Shown here piece by piece: positions 18,735 to 27,632 of a stretch of 64,000 bases of DNA (its first letter is position 1; each line of letters opens with the position of its first letter). The stretch lies in contig NZ_CP036261.1 of assembly GCF_007741475.1 (NCBI RefSeq), forward strand, positions 6,201,798-6,265,797, in the 5' to 3' direction. The position numbers and the translations under genes were made by a program. The stretch is from Rosistilla ulvae. Its GTDB lineage: Bacteria; Planctomycetota; Planctomycetia; Pirellulales; Pirellulaceae. The notes under the pieces are model-generated. The model saw only the letters and a list, made by a program, of their open reading frames with translations. It made no database searches and was not told where the DNA came from.

Positions 18735-19345
18735 CCCTCCCCGAAAAACTCGCTAAACGCTTGTTTTTCGAGCCTTCCTGCTTCGCTGGGAGGGTGAAGT
18801 GCGGCATCGCTTCACCCTCCCCCCAGACGAAGTTTGGTAGGGGAGGGTCGAACCCGCGGAGCGCGGTTCGGGGAGGGGGTGCGAGGTATGTCCACAGTGT
18901 TCGCTCACCGGCGGTCGGCCCTCGCCGAAAAACTCGCTAAACGCTTGTTTTTCGACCCTCCCTGCGTCGCCGAGCGGGTGAAATGCGGCATCGCTTCACC
19001 CTCCCCCAAACGAAGTTTGGTAGGGGAGGGTCGAACCCGCGGAGCGAGGTTCGGGGAGGGGTGCGAGGTGCGTCCCCAGTGCTCGATCACAGCGGTCGGC
19101 CCTCCCCGAAAAACTCGCTAAACGCTTGTTTCCCGACCCTCCCTGCTTCGCTGGGAGGGTGAAGTGTTGGCATCGCTTCACCCTCCCCAAACGAAGTTTG
19201 AGGGGGAGGGTCGAACCCGCGGAGCGAGGTTCGGGGAGGGGTTGCGAGGTACGTCCGCAGTGCTCGATCACGGCGGTCGGCCCTCCCCGAAAAACTGGCT
19301 AAACGCTTGTTTTTCGACCCTCCTTGCTGCGTTGGGAGGGTGAAA
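18735..19345. repeat. Direct repeat array, period ~181-185 bp, about 3.3 copies
   Basis: The word gaaaaactcgctaaacgctt recurs at ~18743, ~18928, ~19108 and (one mismatch) ~19289. Within each unit the G-rich motif gggagggtgaa and its complement ttcaccctccc form an inverted pair around gtg(c/t)ggcatcgc, and aacgaagtttg plus gagggtcgaacccgcggagc are repeated. Copies differ by scattered substitutions and small indels. The short frames through the array recur with the period and are unlikely to be genes. It separates leuC from panC. Confidence 0.9.
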
Positions 19346-19364
19346 TCTGTCGCTGCGAGCTCTG

Positions 19365-20216
19365 TTAATTGCCTGGCGTCAGCAGCGTGTTGTCGATCAG
19401 CCGGGTCGCGCCGACGCGAGCGGCGATCAGTGCGACGGCGGGGCGATCGATCGTTGGCAGCGGCTCGAGCGTGATCGCGTCGGCGATTACCGCGTATTCG
19501 ATCGTGTCGACCTTGGCTTCGGCCAATGCGTCGAGCATGGTTTGCTCCAGTTGTGGGCCATCGGTTTCGCCGCTGCGGAACTGTTGCTCGGCAGCCTTTA
19601 GTGCTCGGCTCAGTCCCAGGGCTCGCTGGCGTTGGTCGTCCGAGAGGTAGCGATTCCGCGAACTCATCGCCAATCCGTCGGGCTCGCGGACGATCGGGCA
19701 GATCTCCAGTTGGATCGGGACGTTCATATCGCGGCACATCGCCGAGATCACGGCTGCTTGTTGATAGTCTTTTTGGCCGAAGAAGGCGTGGGTGGCTGGA
19801 ACTATATTAAACAGCTTCATTACGACCGTTGTGACGCCGCGAAAGTGGTCGGGGCGGCTGGCCCCTTCCAGCGTGCCGCCGACAGCGGGAGGGCTGACGT
19901 AGGTCGAGAAGCCTGGTGGGTAGACTTCGTTTGGTTCGGGGGTGAAGACGAGGTCGACGCCGGCGGCTTCCAGTTTTTCAAGGTCCGCGTCGAGCGTGCG
20001 CGGGTATTTATCGAGGTCTTCGCTGGGAGCAAATTGCGTTGGATTCACGAAGATCGTCGCCGCGGTGCGGTCGCAGATCGTGTGGCTCCGCTGGGCGAGG
20101 CTTATGTGTCCGGCGTGTAGTGCGCCCATCGTGGGGACGAGTCCGACGCGATTGCCGACGGCGCGTTGGTCGAGCGTCCATCGCTGTGCTTCGGAGACAA
20201 GTTTTACGATTTTCAT
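19365..20216 (-). CDS. panC: Pantothenate synthetase
   Basis: 283 residues, standard. It joins pantoate and beta-alanine with ATP. Clear motifs are VGLVPTMGALHAGHISL (HIGH-like nucleotidyl-transferase site), IFVNPTQFAPSEDLDKYPR, FFGQKDYQQAAVI, IVREPDGLAMSSRNRYLS (KMSKS-like) and the C-terminal LIDNTLL. The 3' end abuts the repeat array. It starts 21 bp after the folK stop on the same strand and is probably co-transcribed with folK. Confidence 0.97.
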   Translation of the reverse strand: MKIVKLVSEAQRWTLDQRAVGNRVGLVPTMGALHAGHISLAQRSHTICDRTAATIFVNPTQFAPSEDLDKYPRTLDADLEKLEAAGVDLVFTPEPNEVYPPGFSTYVSPPAVGGTLEGASRPDHFRGVTTVVMKLFNIVPATHAFFGQKDYQQAAVISAMCRDMNVPIQLEICPIVREPDGLAMSSRNRYLSDDQRQRALGLSRALKAAEQQFRSGETDGPQLEQTMLDALAEAKVDTIEYAVIADAITLEPLPTIDRPAVALIAARVGATRLIDNTLLTPGN

Positions 20217-20237
20217 GGCGATTTCTTTGCGGCGATG

Positions 20238-21197
20238 TCAGGAGGGGGAGGCCCAGTTGCCGTCGGCGGTGATCGGATGCACTTCGCACTGCATCGAATC
20301 GATCGCCGCAGCGACTTCGCTTACCGCCCACGGGAGGTCGTCGACTTCCAGGCGGTATTCGGGCCAGTTCCAGCCGTTGCGGTAGATGATCTGCGGCGAG
20401 GGCCAGCGGGTTTCGGGCGTCGTGCGGTGCAGTCGCGCGATCAATCGGGGCATGTTGGGATCGCGCGAGGCGATCTCGGGGGAGGTCGTCGCGATCGCTT
20501 CGGGAACAAAATCGGCGACCCAGGGTGTTTTGTCGGGGGGCGTGTTGGTGGCGGCCTGGTCGTCGGGTCGTGGTTGGGTTTCTGCCGCCACGGTTCCCGG
20601 CGCGTGGCCGATGATCGACATCGCCGGGCTGGATGTGCTGCGACGGCGGATCGCGATCCCCTGTGTGGAAAGTTGGTTGCAGATTTCGGCTCTCATTTCG
20701 CTACCGCCTCCGACCAGGGCGACCGACGGAGCGGCGGCTTGCAGGTGTTCGTAGAGTTGTCGCAGGGTCCATTCGAACCGTGGGTCGCGCCAGTCGCTGG
20801 CGACATCTTGGGCGGGAGCCAGGACAAATCCGCGGGCGGTGTAGCGAGGGTGGGGGAGCTTTAATTGCAGCGATGCGCCGACAAAATCGCCGTACAAGAC
20901 AACGTCCAGGTCGATGCTGCGTTGGTCCCATCGCTGTTTGCGAACGCGGCCGAGGTCTTGTTCGGTCTGCTGCAGCAGGTTCAGCACGCCAGCGGTCGAG
21001 AGGGTCGTTTCGATGACTGCCGCTGCGTTAAAGAAGATCGATTGGCCGCTGGGGCCGCCGACCGGCGGAGTCGTAAAGATCCGACTGCATCGCATCGTCA
21101 GAACGTCGGGGTGGCGGGCGATCGCCAGCGCGGCCGATCGCATTAATTCATCGCGATCGCCGAGGTTGGATCCCAGGCTAATCAGGCAGTGGGGCAC
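20238..21197 (-). CDS. folK: HPPK (folate pyrophosphokinase) with ~155-residue C-terminal extension
   Basis: 319 residues against the usual ~160. Residues 1-155 are FolK, which pyrophosphorylates 6-hydroxymethyl-dihydropterin: CLISLGSNLGDR, FFNAAAVIETTL, LGRVRKQRWDQRSIDLDVVLYG and LPHPRYTARGFVLAPAQDVA. The following ~155 residues are not a recognised folate enzyme; they contain a low-complexity Pro/Ala/Thr stretch (~215-235) and then ARLHRTTPETRWPSPQIIYRNG to the end, with a Trp-rich patch. The extension may be an extra domain of unknown role. It is upstream of panC in the same direction. Confidence 0.92.
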   Translation of the reverse strand: MPHCLISLGSNLGDRDELMRSAALAIARHPDVLTMRCSRIFTTPPVGGPSGQSIFFNAAAVIETTLSTAGVLNLLQQTEQDLGRVRKQRWDQRSIDLDVVLYGDFVGASLQLKLPHPRYTARGFVLAPAQDVASDWRDPRFEWTLRQLYEHLQAAAPSVALVGGGSEMRAEICNQLSTQGIAIRRRSTSSPAMSIIGHAPGTVAAETQPRPDDQAATNTPPDKTPWVADFVPEAIATTSPEIASRDPNMPRLIARLHRTTPETRWPSPQIIYRNGWNWPEYRLEVDDLPWAVSEVAAAIDSMQCEVHPITADGNWASPS

Positions 21198-21948
21198 GGG
21201 CGGATCATTCAGCAGTTGGGGGTGTCAGCGGGCAAGTGTCCTGCTGATTGTAGCCCCTTGCGGTGTCCATGAAAGATGTCGCGGTGTGACTGCGTCGCGG
21301 CGGAGCTAAAAGGACCCACGCATTCGCCTTCCATGGCGACGCGTGGGTCAACAATCTCAAACAAGGAGGGGAAGTCCGGTTCTCGACATTCGTGTCGTTG
21401 GCTGTGACTCCCTGCATCACCACCCCCCGAGTTCAAAAGTTCGGTCTCTGTTTCTGCCGGTCGTTGATTGTTTTGGTCCTGTCGGTCGGTGCGCAGCATC
21501 GGACAGACGGGGTGTCATTGTTTCGTCGTGCATCCGCCAAGCGGATCGAAGGCGGTTGGAAACGCGTGCCTTCAGGTCGCGGTAAGCACCAATGGTGGCT
21601 AGCTGGAAGAGTCGAGGAGATCGCAGTGCTGTGGTGGAGAACTAATCAAACGACTTCGTTTTCCAGGGGTTATCATCGCTGCGATTCCAAACTTTGCATA
21701 AGGCTGAGGCGATAAAATCTCATACCGCTGGGTCTTAATTCCGCTGGACGATTCGGCGGGAAAGGCAAGCGATATGATTTCGCATCATTGTGCCGGATGC
21801 GTTTGGGTTGTCAAGCAATCAGCCCGTGCGGAATGCAAATTTTTTCATGATTGATCGTTGTTGCTTGCATTGGGGTATTTGGGCAATGGGCGGTTCGTCT
21901 GATTTTGAACCGTTGCTCGGTTTGTAGATCGGTGGCAAGTCTGGCAGA
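21198..21948. other. Intergenic region of ~750 bp, no convincing gene
   Basis: It separates folK (leftward) from a glycosyltransferase (rightward) and must hold both promoters, but no promoter or RNA family is recognisable. Short frames here lack family resemblance. A strong hairpin at 21313-21349 is listed separately. The 21700-21950 part is visibly AT-richer than the rest, consistent with a regulatory region. Confidence 0.5.
21313..21349 (-). terminator. Possible leftward terminator hairpin
   Basis: Arms gacccacgc (21313-21321) and gcgtgggtc (21341-21349) enclose a second stem tcgcc/ggcga. Read leftward the hairpin is followed by CCTTTTAG, so it resembles a weak intrinsic terminator on the minus strand. 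There is no recognised leftward gene immediately to its right, so the role is uncertain. Confidence 0.35.
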
Positions 21949-22911
21949 ATGATTTATGTAACTCGTAACGATGAATCACAACAAGATGTACTAGCGGTCT
22001 CGATAGCCATGCCGGAACACGACCCCTCGTTCAAACAGGACATAACACCGACACCGCAGGCGAGTATTGTCGCCGATGTTGCGTCTCTGGGCGGCGCCGA
22101 TGCGATGCCAGGCGACCCAAAGTACTGGACTCTTGAGCACTACGAAGAGTGTTGTCGATTTCTGGGGCCCGCGGTCTGTCGGCGATTGGGGATCTTTCCA
22201 TTGCCCGAAGGGTTTGTGCTGTCGGTTGTCGTCCCGGTCTACAACGAAGCGACCACGGTCGAGCGGGCGATCGCGCGACTGCGCAGTACCGGTTTGCCGC
22301 TGCAAATCATCTTGGTCAACGACGGCAGCACCGACGGCAGTCACGAGGTGCTCGATGCGCTACCGGCATCGGCCGACTTGACCGTCATTCATCACCCGGC
22401 CAACGCGGGCAAGGGGGCCGCTGTGCGGACCGGCTTTGTGGCGGCCAAAGGGGATTGTGTGGTCGTGCAAGATGCCGATCTTGAATACGACCCAAACGAT
22501 TTTCGCTGGCTGCTGCAACCGCTGGTCGCCGACGAAGCCGATGTGGTGTACGGCACGCGTTATGGTCACTGCGATCGCCAGGTCTCGCCATGGTGGCACC
22601 AGGCGGTGAACGGTCTGATCACAGGGCTGTGCAACCTTGCCATTGGGTTGCGATTGAGCGACGTCGAGACGTGTTACAAGATGGTGCGTCGAGACATCAT
22701 TCAAGATCTGGTGCCCGACTTGAAAGAGAACCGGTTTGGTATCGAAATCGAACTGACTGCGAAGCTTGCCAAGCGTAAGTTACGGTTCACCGAACGCCCG
22801 ATCCGGTACCAACATCGGTGGTATGACGAAGGGAAGAAAATCGGCTGGAAAGACGGGGTGAGCGCGTTGTGGTGCATCGTCCGCTACGGCCTATTCTCGG
22901 GGCGCAAGTAG
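21949..22911 (+). CDS. Family 2 glycosyltransferase (dolichyl-phosphate-mannose-synthase-like)
   Basis: 320 residues; a second in-frame ATG at 22009 would give 300. The GT-A nucleotide-sugar core shows LSVVVPVYNEATTVERAI, IILVNDGSTDGSHE, HHPANAGKGAAVRTGF and the DXD-type metal site VVQDADLEYDP, then the acceptor region ETCYKMVRRDII and FGIEIELTAKLAK. The C-terminus (YDEGKKIGWKDGVSALWCIVRYGLF) is typical of lipid-phosphate sugar transferases; no clear transmembrane helix follows. It probably makes a polyprenyl-phosphate sugar or envelope glycan. There is no glycan cluster nearby. Confidence 0.88.
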   Translation: MIYVTRNDESQQDVLAVSIAMPEHDPSFKQDITPTPQASIVADVASLGGADAMPGDPKYWTLEHYEECCRFLGPAVCRRLGIFPLPEGFVLSVVVPVYNEATTVERAIARLRSTGLPLQIILVNDGSTDGSHEVLDALPASADLTVIHHPANAGKGAAVRTGFVAAKGDCVVVQDADLEYDPNDFRWLLQPLVADEADVVYGTRYGHCDRQVSPWWHQAVNGLITGLCNLAIGLRLSDVETCYKMVRRDIIQDLVPDLKENRFGIEIELTAKLAKRKLRFTERPIRYQHRWYDEGKKIGWKDGVSALWCIVRYGLFSGRK

Positions 22912-23104
22912 TTTGTCTGCAATGGCTTGCGTCTTTTCCCTGCGGCGGCCTGTTCGCGGGGAGTCGCAGGCACGCGAAAATTTGCTTGACGAAGGTGTCA
23001 GCCTAGCCGTAGCCTAAAGCATATCTTCTCTGATTTGGGGAGGGGGTTGACCGCCGCCCCCCTGATCTCGCCTACGTCTGACACTTTTCCTGGAGGCACC
23101 GATT

Positions 23105-23578
23105 ATGCTGATGCGAACAAATGTGATGACGCTCACGGTCAACCCGGCTTTTCTGCAGGAGATCAAGGAGAGTAACCACGATCTGTGGAGCACGTTGCAC
23201 GAGGTTCGGCAGACCTGCGACGAAGGGGGTTCACGTGCGGAGATCGCCAAGCGATTGGTTCGATTGTTGGATCAGTTGCGCGACCATCTCTCGTTGCAGT
23301 TCGCGTTGGAAGAATCGTATGGTTACATCGAGTGTCCCGGAGTGATCGAAAGGCGGATCAGCGAAGCTGCCGAACGGGCTCAAGGTCAGCACTGTCGGTT
23401 GTTTTTGCAGTTGACCGATCTGTGTGAATTGGCCGAAGAGTTGCAGTATCGGGGATTTGCGGCGAGCGAGGTGGAGCGTTTGATCGGCGAGACCGAAGCG
23501 TTTGATGTCGCTTTGCAGCAACATGAACGATGCGAAGATGAGCTTATTGAAGTCGCATATTTTGATATGAAGCGATAG
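23105..23578 (+). CDS. Hemerythrin-like domain protein
   Basis: 157 residues, all-helical in appearance. Potential di-iron ligands are spaced as in hemerythrin/HHE bundles: His in SNHDLW, His and Glu in RDHLSLQFALEESYG, His in GQHCRLFLQL, and His/Glu in QQHERCEDELIEVA. A GGAGG lies 9 bp before the ATG at 23105, unusually clear for this genome. The next gene, 65 bp on, is a lone receiver protein, suggesting an O2/NO/redox-linked signalling pair; this is inference. Oxygen storage or detoxification is an alternative. Confidence 0.7.
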   Translation: MLMRTNVMTLTVNPAFLQEIKESNHDLWSTLHEVRQTCDEGGSRAEIAKRLVRLLDQLRDHLSLQFALEESYGYIECPGVIERRISEAAERAQGQHCRLFLQLTDLCELAEELQYRGFAASEVERLIGETEAFDVALQQHERCEDELIEVAYFDMKR

Positions 23579-23643
23579 AATAGATATTGTCTCAGGTACG
23601 CGATGTTCTGCGTCCAGGTCTCTGTAGAAGAGGAATTGAGCTG

Positions 23644-24123
23644 ATGTTCTCACAAACGGTTTGTCGTCCGATGGAGATCTTGCTGGTCGAGGATGGTTTG
23701 CTCGACGCGCGGGTAACGATCTTGGCGCTGGGACGCTGCAGCATTCACCATCGTGTGACCTTGGTGCGGAGCATTTCCGAGGCGTTGGCATTTGTCCGTC
23801 AGGAAGGTGTTTTCCGCCGCGCGCCGCAGCCCGATCTGGTTCTCTTGGATCTGTTGTTGCCCGATGGCAAGGGGACCGATCTGCTCCGCGATTTGCGGCA
23901 GATGCCCAACCTTTCGGAAGTCCCCGTCGTGGTCCTGACCGCTTCGGGCGATCCCGAAAATCGGACGATCTGTTCGACGTTGAAGGTCGACGATTACATC
24001 GAAAAACCTGTCGATGAAGACAAGTTCCTGCGAGTTGTCCGCGAGCACAAACGGTTGTTGGTCTTTGGTGCCCGCGCCTTGCGATCGGTCTTTCCCGAGC
24101 ACACTCTGGCGACGTCCCCCTAG
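23644..24123 (+). CDS. Single-domain response regulator (receiver)
   Basis: 159 residues from the ATG at 23644, preceded by GAGGAATTGAGCTG. CheY-like receiver: acidic pair in EILLVEDGLLDAR, phosphoacceptor Asp in LVLLDLLLPDGKGTDLL, Thr in VVVLTASGDPE, Lys in DDYIEKPVDEDKF. It belongs to the Rcp1-like subgroup that responds to partner kinases and has no DNA-binding output. It follows the hemerythrin-like gene; no histidine kinase is adjacent. Confidence 0.9.
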   Translation: MFSQTVCRPMEILLVEDGLLDARVTILALGRCSIHHRVTLVRSISEALAFVRQEGVFRRAPQPDLVLLDLLLPDGKGTDLLRDLRQMPNLSEVPVVVLTASGDPENRTICSTLKVDDYIEKPVDEDKFLRVVREHKRLLVFGARALRSVFPEHTLATSP

Positions 24124-24371
24124 CCGTTGCAATTGGTCGGAGCGTCTCATGCTGCCGACCGCCGCGAACTCTCCGTCGTCGCCAGTGGCTGCGGCGGCTT
24201 GCGATTGCAGCAGCAGTCGCTCTTCTGCCGCCGCTGGCTTTCCCTGACTCTAGGAGTGCATTCATTGCGTCCTAAGTCGCCGCAAAAGTCGGTTTCATAG
24301 CCGCTTCGGTTGCGAGCAGGTTTCGACTATATTGAGGCTCCAACAAAACGATAGCTGCTGTGGGAGCAAAA

Positions 24372-24800
24372 ATGCCCAATCTGGTTTGCCGCGGCGTGCG
24401 CGGGGCGATAACGGTCGAAGAGAATTCAAAATCGCAAATACTGCTGGCGACCCGCCAGATGTTGGCGCTGATGATGCGTCAAAACAGCATCCAAGCGATC
24501 GACTTGGCCAGTGCCATCTTCACCGTCACCAAGGACTTGGATGCCGAGTTTCCGGCCGTGGCGGCTCGGCAATTGGGCTGGATCGACGTTCCGTTGATGT
24601 GCGGTTATGAGATATCCGTCGAGGGTTCGCTGCCGCTCTGTATCCGCGTGCTGCTGCACTGGAACACCGACGTCCCGCAAGACAAGATTCACCATGTCTA
24701 TCTCCGCGACGCGGCCGCGCTGCGTCCCGATCTGTGCAAGTTGCCGCCGTTGGACGACGCGGAACTGGAGGCCTGGATCGCGGAAAATTTGCAGTCGTAG
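24372..24800 (+). CDS. aroH: Chorismate mutase, AroH class
   Basis: 142 residues from the ATG at 24372, a little longer than B. subtilis AroH (127). It converts chorismate to prephenate for Phe/Tyr synthesis. The trimeric alpha/beta-barrel class is recognised by [15 protein letters not shown] (active-site Arg), an [21 protein letters not shown] stretch (catalytic region), and [15 protein letters not shown] (Tyr/Arg of the active site). The Cys in [23 protein letters not shown] is also conserved. It is followed 50 bp later by an unknown gene in the same direction. Confidence 0.93.
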   Translation: MPNLVCRGVRGAITVEENSKSQILLATRQMLALMMRQNSIQAIDLASAIFTVTKDLDAEFPAVAARQLGWIDVPLMCGYEISVEGSLPLCIRVLLHWNTDVPQDKIHHVYLRDAAALRPDLCKLPPLDDAELEAWIAENLQS

Positions 24801-24850
24801 CGCCCCGATGGCGTGACGTTGCGGACTGCTTCGCCGATTCTGTGGAAACG

Positions 24851-25732
24851 ATGGCTGTCAAAATCACCTGGAAAACGACTCCCGAAATCAGTCCGCTGTG
24901 CGCTGCCGCAGCGGTCGCCAGCGGTTTGCCGGTCGCAGATGCTCAGTTGCCCGGATTGATCGGTCACTGCGTTCAATCGATCAGCGATCGATTGGCCGTT
25001 GCCGACTTGGACGTCGACCGGTTTTGGAACTGTTTGATCGCCGCGGGCGATCGTCCCCGCGACCACCGAGCGCGGGTTGAAGCGGCGTTGCTGCAAGCCG
25101 GCTGTGGCGAGCTGGCTGCCGATTCGATCGCTCCGACGATCTCGGGTCAGTTGGCGGATCTGAAAATCGCTTACGCCGAAGCGTTTCCAAAACTCAGCGA
25201 ACAGTTGCCGCTGCGGGCTCGCGTGCTGCAGGAGCAATGGGAGGCGCGAGGCCCCGGTTTGATCGCCGTGATCGGCAAGTTGACCCATCGCGACCTGATT
25301 CCCAAAAAAGGAACGGTCGCGTTCGTCCAGCCCGCTTTGGGCGGCGGCGGCGACGCGAGCCCCGAGACCGGCCTGGTTTGGATCGAGGCGGTGCTTGCCA
25401 ATCCGTTTCCCGATATTCCCGAAGTCGTTCGCTTGGGCTGGTTGTTGGCGCGACTGGGGCTGGGACGCAAGGCGGCCAGTAAATTAGTCGACGCGAAACA
25501 CCTTCCCGATCTGGCCGCATTGGCGCTGTTGCCGATCGTTCTCGAAGCCGCTCGCGACGTCGAGCTGTTGGGCGACGTCGAGCTGTCGCGGTTGATGGAT
25601 GCTTGGAACACCCGGCGGATCAACAGCAATTGCACCGCCGAAAGTTTGAACCCATGGTGGTCGCAGATGCGCGAAGGGACGACTCCGTTTCCGGTGGGGC
25701 TCAAGGCGCTCGACCGCATTCTGACCGCGTAG
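24851..25732 (+). CDS. Uncharacterised protein downstream of aroH
   Basis: 293 residues from the ATG at 24851. No family recognised. It is soluble, Ala/Leu-rich and mostly helical in appearance, with a central glycine run (PALGGGGDASPETG) and a C-terminal segment SLNPWWSQMREGTTPFPVG rich in Trp. Codon usage matches the neighbouring core genes, and it lies 50 bp after aroH, so it is probably a real gene translated with it. No signal peptide or membrane helix was seen. Confidence 0.7.
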   Translation: MAVKITWKTTPEISPLCAAAAVASGLPVADAQLPGLIGHCVQSISDRLAVADLDVDRFWNCLIAAGDRPRDHRARVEAALLQAGCGELAADSIAPTISGQLADLKIAYAEAFPKLSEQLPLRARVLQEQWEARGPGLIAVIGKLTHRDLIPKKGTVAFVQPALGGGGDASPETGLVWIEAVLANPFPDIPEVVRLGWLLARLGLGRKAASKLVDAKHLPDLAALALLPIVLEAARDVELLGDVELSRLMDAWNTRRINSNCTAESLNPWWSQMREGTTPFPVGLKALDRILTA

Positions 25733-25815
25733 GTCGACGGCGCCTGTGCGATGCCATCGTCGGTCCCTGTTGGGATCGATCCAACCAACTCTCTTCTGTC
25801 TCTTTGAAATAAGCC

Positions 25816-26379
25816 ATGGATCCTAAGCCAGAAACGCCGCTTCCCAAGAACGTTCCGCTGTGGCAGCGCATGTACGCACGGGGCGTCTTCTATCCGACGT
25901 TGACGTGGAACATGTTGTTGGGGCGAGCGTTGAAAGTTCGCCGCTGGTGGGATCCGATCGATCCGCATGTGATCGTCGGCGCGTATCCGTTCGCTCGCGA
26001 TGTCTCGCTGATGTACGAGCAGGGAGTTCGCGCGGTCGTCAATACGTGTGAAGAATATGCTGGCCCGCAAGCTGTCTACGACGCGATGGGAATCGAGCAG
26101 TTCCGGATGCCGACGACCGACTTCACGCATCCGAAGTTGGAGGATATCGAGCGGGCTGTCGAATTTGTGCAGTCGCACGTCGCTCAAGAGCACACGGTTT
26201 ACATCCACTGCAAAGCGGGCCGCGCCCGCAGCGCAACGGTCGCTCTTTGTTGGTTGATCAAGTATCGCGGACAAACTCCCGAACAGGCCCAGAAGATTCT
26301 GCTTGAGCGTCGACCGCATGTGAATCCGCATGTCTATCTGCGTCCAGTCGTCGCGGAATTTGTGAAGCGAATCGGCTAG
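25816..26379 (+). CDS. Dual-specificity protein phosphatase (PTP-like)
   Basis: 187 residues. The CX5R phosphatase loop is intact (VYIHCKAGRARSATV) with the upstream general-acid Asp in RMPTTDFTHP. The overall pattern (VVNTCEEYAGPQAVYDAMGIE) resembles PTPMT1/DSP-type enzymes that act on phosphatidylglycerol phosphate or phosphoproteins. An N-terminal hydrophobic region (GVFYPTLTWNMLLGRALK) could associate with membrane. Phosphatidylglycerophosphate phosphatase is plausible but unproven. Confidence 0.87.
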   Translation: MDPKPETPLPKNVPLWQRMYARGVFYPTLTWNMLLGRALKVRRWWDPIDPHVIVGAYPFARDVSLMYEQGVRAVVNTCEEYAGPQAVYDAMGIEQFRMPTTDFTHPKLEDIERAVEFVQSHVAQEHTVYIHCKAGRARSATVALCWLIKYRGQTPEQAQKILLERRPHVNPHVYLRPVVAEFVKRIG

Positions 26380-26421
26380 GTCGCGCCATCTTATTGACGC
26401 TTGCCAAGGTAAACTTGATAA

Positions 26422-27591
26422 TTGGTCATTCGATGCCACGTGCGGAAGAATGCCTTGTCTGAATTTTCGGGTAACGTCGACGATCCACTGATCCCATTGC
26501 TTCGCTTAGCAATGTTGCCCGGCATCGGTCCACGGACGCTGACCGCTTTGCTGGAGTGCTTTGATTCGCCCAGCGATGTTCTTGCCGCATCGTCCGATGC
26601 GTTGATGCGAGTCGCCGGCGTGGGGCCGAAGTTGGTCGATGCGATCCGCAGTCCCAACGCCCAAGTCGACGTCGAGGATTTGATCGCGGAGTGCCAGCGG
26701 TTGCAGATCCAAATCGTGCCGCAGGCTGCCGACGGCTATCCCAAACGTTTGCTGGAACTGTGCGACGCGCCGCCGGTGTTATTCATGCGGGGGACGTTTC
26801 TCAAAGAGGATGAACTGGCGGTCGCCATCGTCGGCACTCGGCATCCGACGCCTTATGGACGACGGCAGACACAGGTCTTGGCGGCGGGACTGGCTCGCGC
26901 GGGAGTGACCATTGTTAGTGGGCTGGCGCGAGGAATCGATGGCATCGCTCATCAAGCGGCGCTCGATGCGGGAGGCCGCACGATCGCGGTGCTCGGCGGC
27001 GGAATGGGGGCGATCTATCCGGCAGAGCATGGTGGTTTGGCGGATGACGTGACGGCCAACGGGTGTTTGATCAGCGAGAATCCACCGTGGGCTAAACCTC
27101 GCGCGGGAATGTTCCCGCAACGCAACCGTTTGATCAGCGGGCTGTCGCTTGGCGTCTGCGTGATCGAAGCGGCCGACCGTAGCGGTGCGCTGATCACAGC
27201 GCGGTTGGCGAGCGAGCAGGGACGCGACTGTTTCGCCCTGCCCGGTCCCGTCAATTCGCGGATGTCGCGCGGCACGAATCAATTGATCCGCGATGGCGTC
27301 ACGTTGATCCAATCGGTCGACGACATCTTGGAAAGCCTGGGGCCGCTGTCTCAACCGGTTCAGGTTCGCGATGCCGACGACGCGCCCCGACAATTGCATC
27401 AGCCTGCCGAGTTGCTGTTGAACGAACAGGAGTGCCAAGTTCTCGACGCGATCGGCGCCATGGCAACATCGATCGACGAGATCATCGCCAACACGAAATT
27501 GCCAGCGCACCGAGTGCTGTCGACCGTCAGCGTGTTGGAGATGCGACGCCTGGTTCGACGGACCGGCGGCCAGCACCTGGTGCGGATTTAA
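26422..27591 (+). CDS. dprA: DNA-processing protein DprA
   Basis: About 389 residues from TTG 26422 (GTG at 26440 is an alternative). DprA loads RecA onto incoming single-stranded DNA during transformation. An N-terminal helix-hairpin-helix region (LAMLPGIGPRTLTALLE, VAGVGPKLVDAI) precedes the Rossmann-like core: AVAIVGTRHPTPYGRRQTQVLAAGLA, GLARGIDGIAHQAAL, GGMGAIYPAEH, FPQRNRLISGLS, EAADRSGALITARLASEQGR and SRGTNQLIRDGV. A C-terminal winged-helix-like DUF/DprA domain follows. Confidence 0.95.
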   Translation: MVIRCHVRKNALSEFSGNVDDPLIPLLRLAMLPGIGPRTLTALLECFDSPSDVLAASSDALMRVAGVGPKLVDAIRSPNAQVDVEDLIAECQRLQIQIVPQAADGYPKRLLELCDAPPVLFMRGTFLKEDELAVAIVGTRHPTPYGRRQTQVLAAGLARAGVTIVSGLARGIDGIAHQAALDAGGRTIAVLGGGMGAIYPAEHGGLADDVTANGCLISENPPWAKPRAGMFPQRNRLISGLSLGVCVIEAADRSGALITARLASEQGRDCFALPGPVNSRMSRGTNQLIRDGVTLIQSVDDILESLGPLSQPVQVRDADDAPRQLHQPAELLLNEQECQVLDAIGAMATSIDEIIANTKLPAHRVLSTVSVLEMRRLVRRTGGQHLVRI

Positions 27592-27632
27592 GGTGGTCTG
27601 CAATCAGCGGGAACACTGATTGCGGGACCACT

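Noticed and set aside
18735-19345. CRISPR array
   Set aside because: Units are ~181 bp, copies are near-identical over their full length, and there are no unique spacers or cas genes.
21343-21715. Small protein genes between folK and the glycosyltransferase
   Set aside because: No recognisable family, no ribosome-binding site, and composition resembling non-coding DNA.
25171-26439. Long minus-strand frame (422 codons) across the unknown gene and phosphatase
   Set aside because: It is opposite two plausible plus-strand genes and shows no recognised motif.
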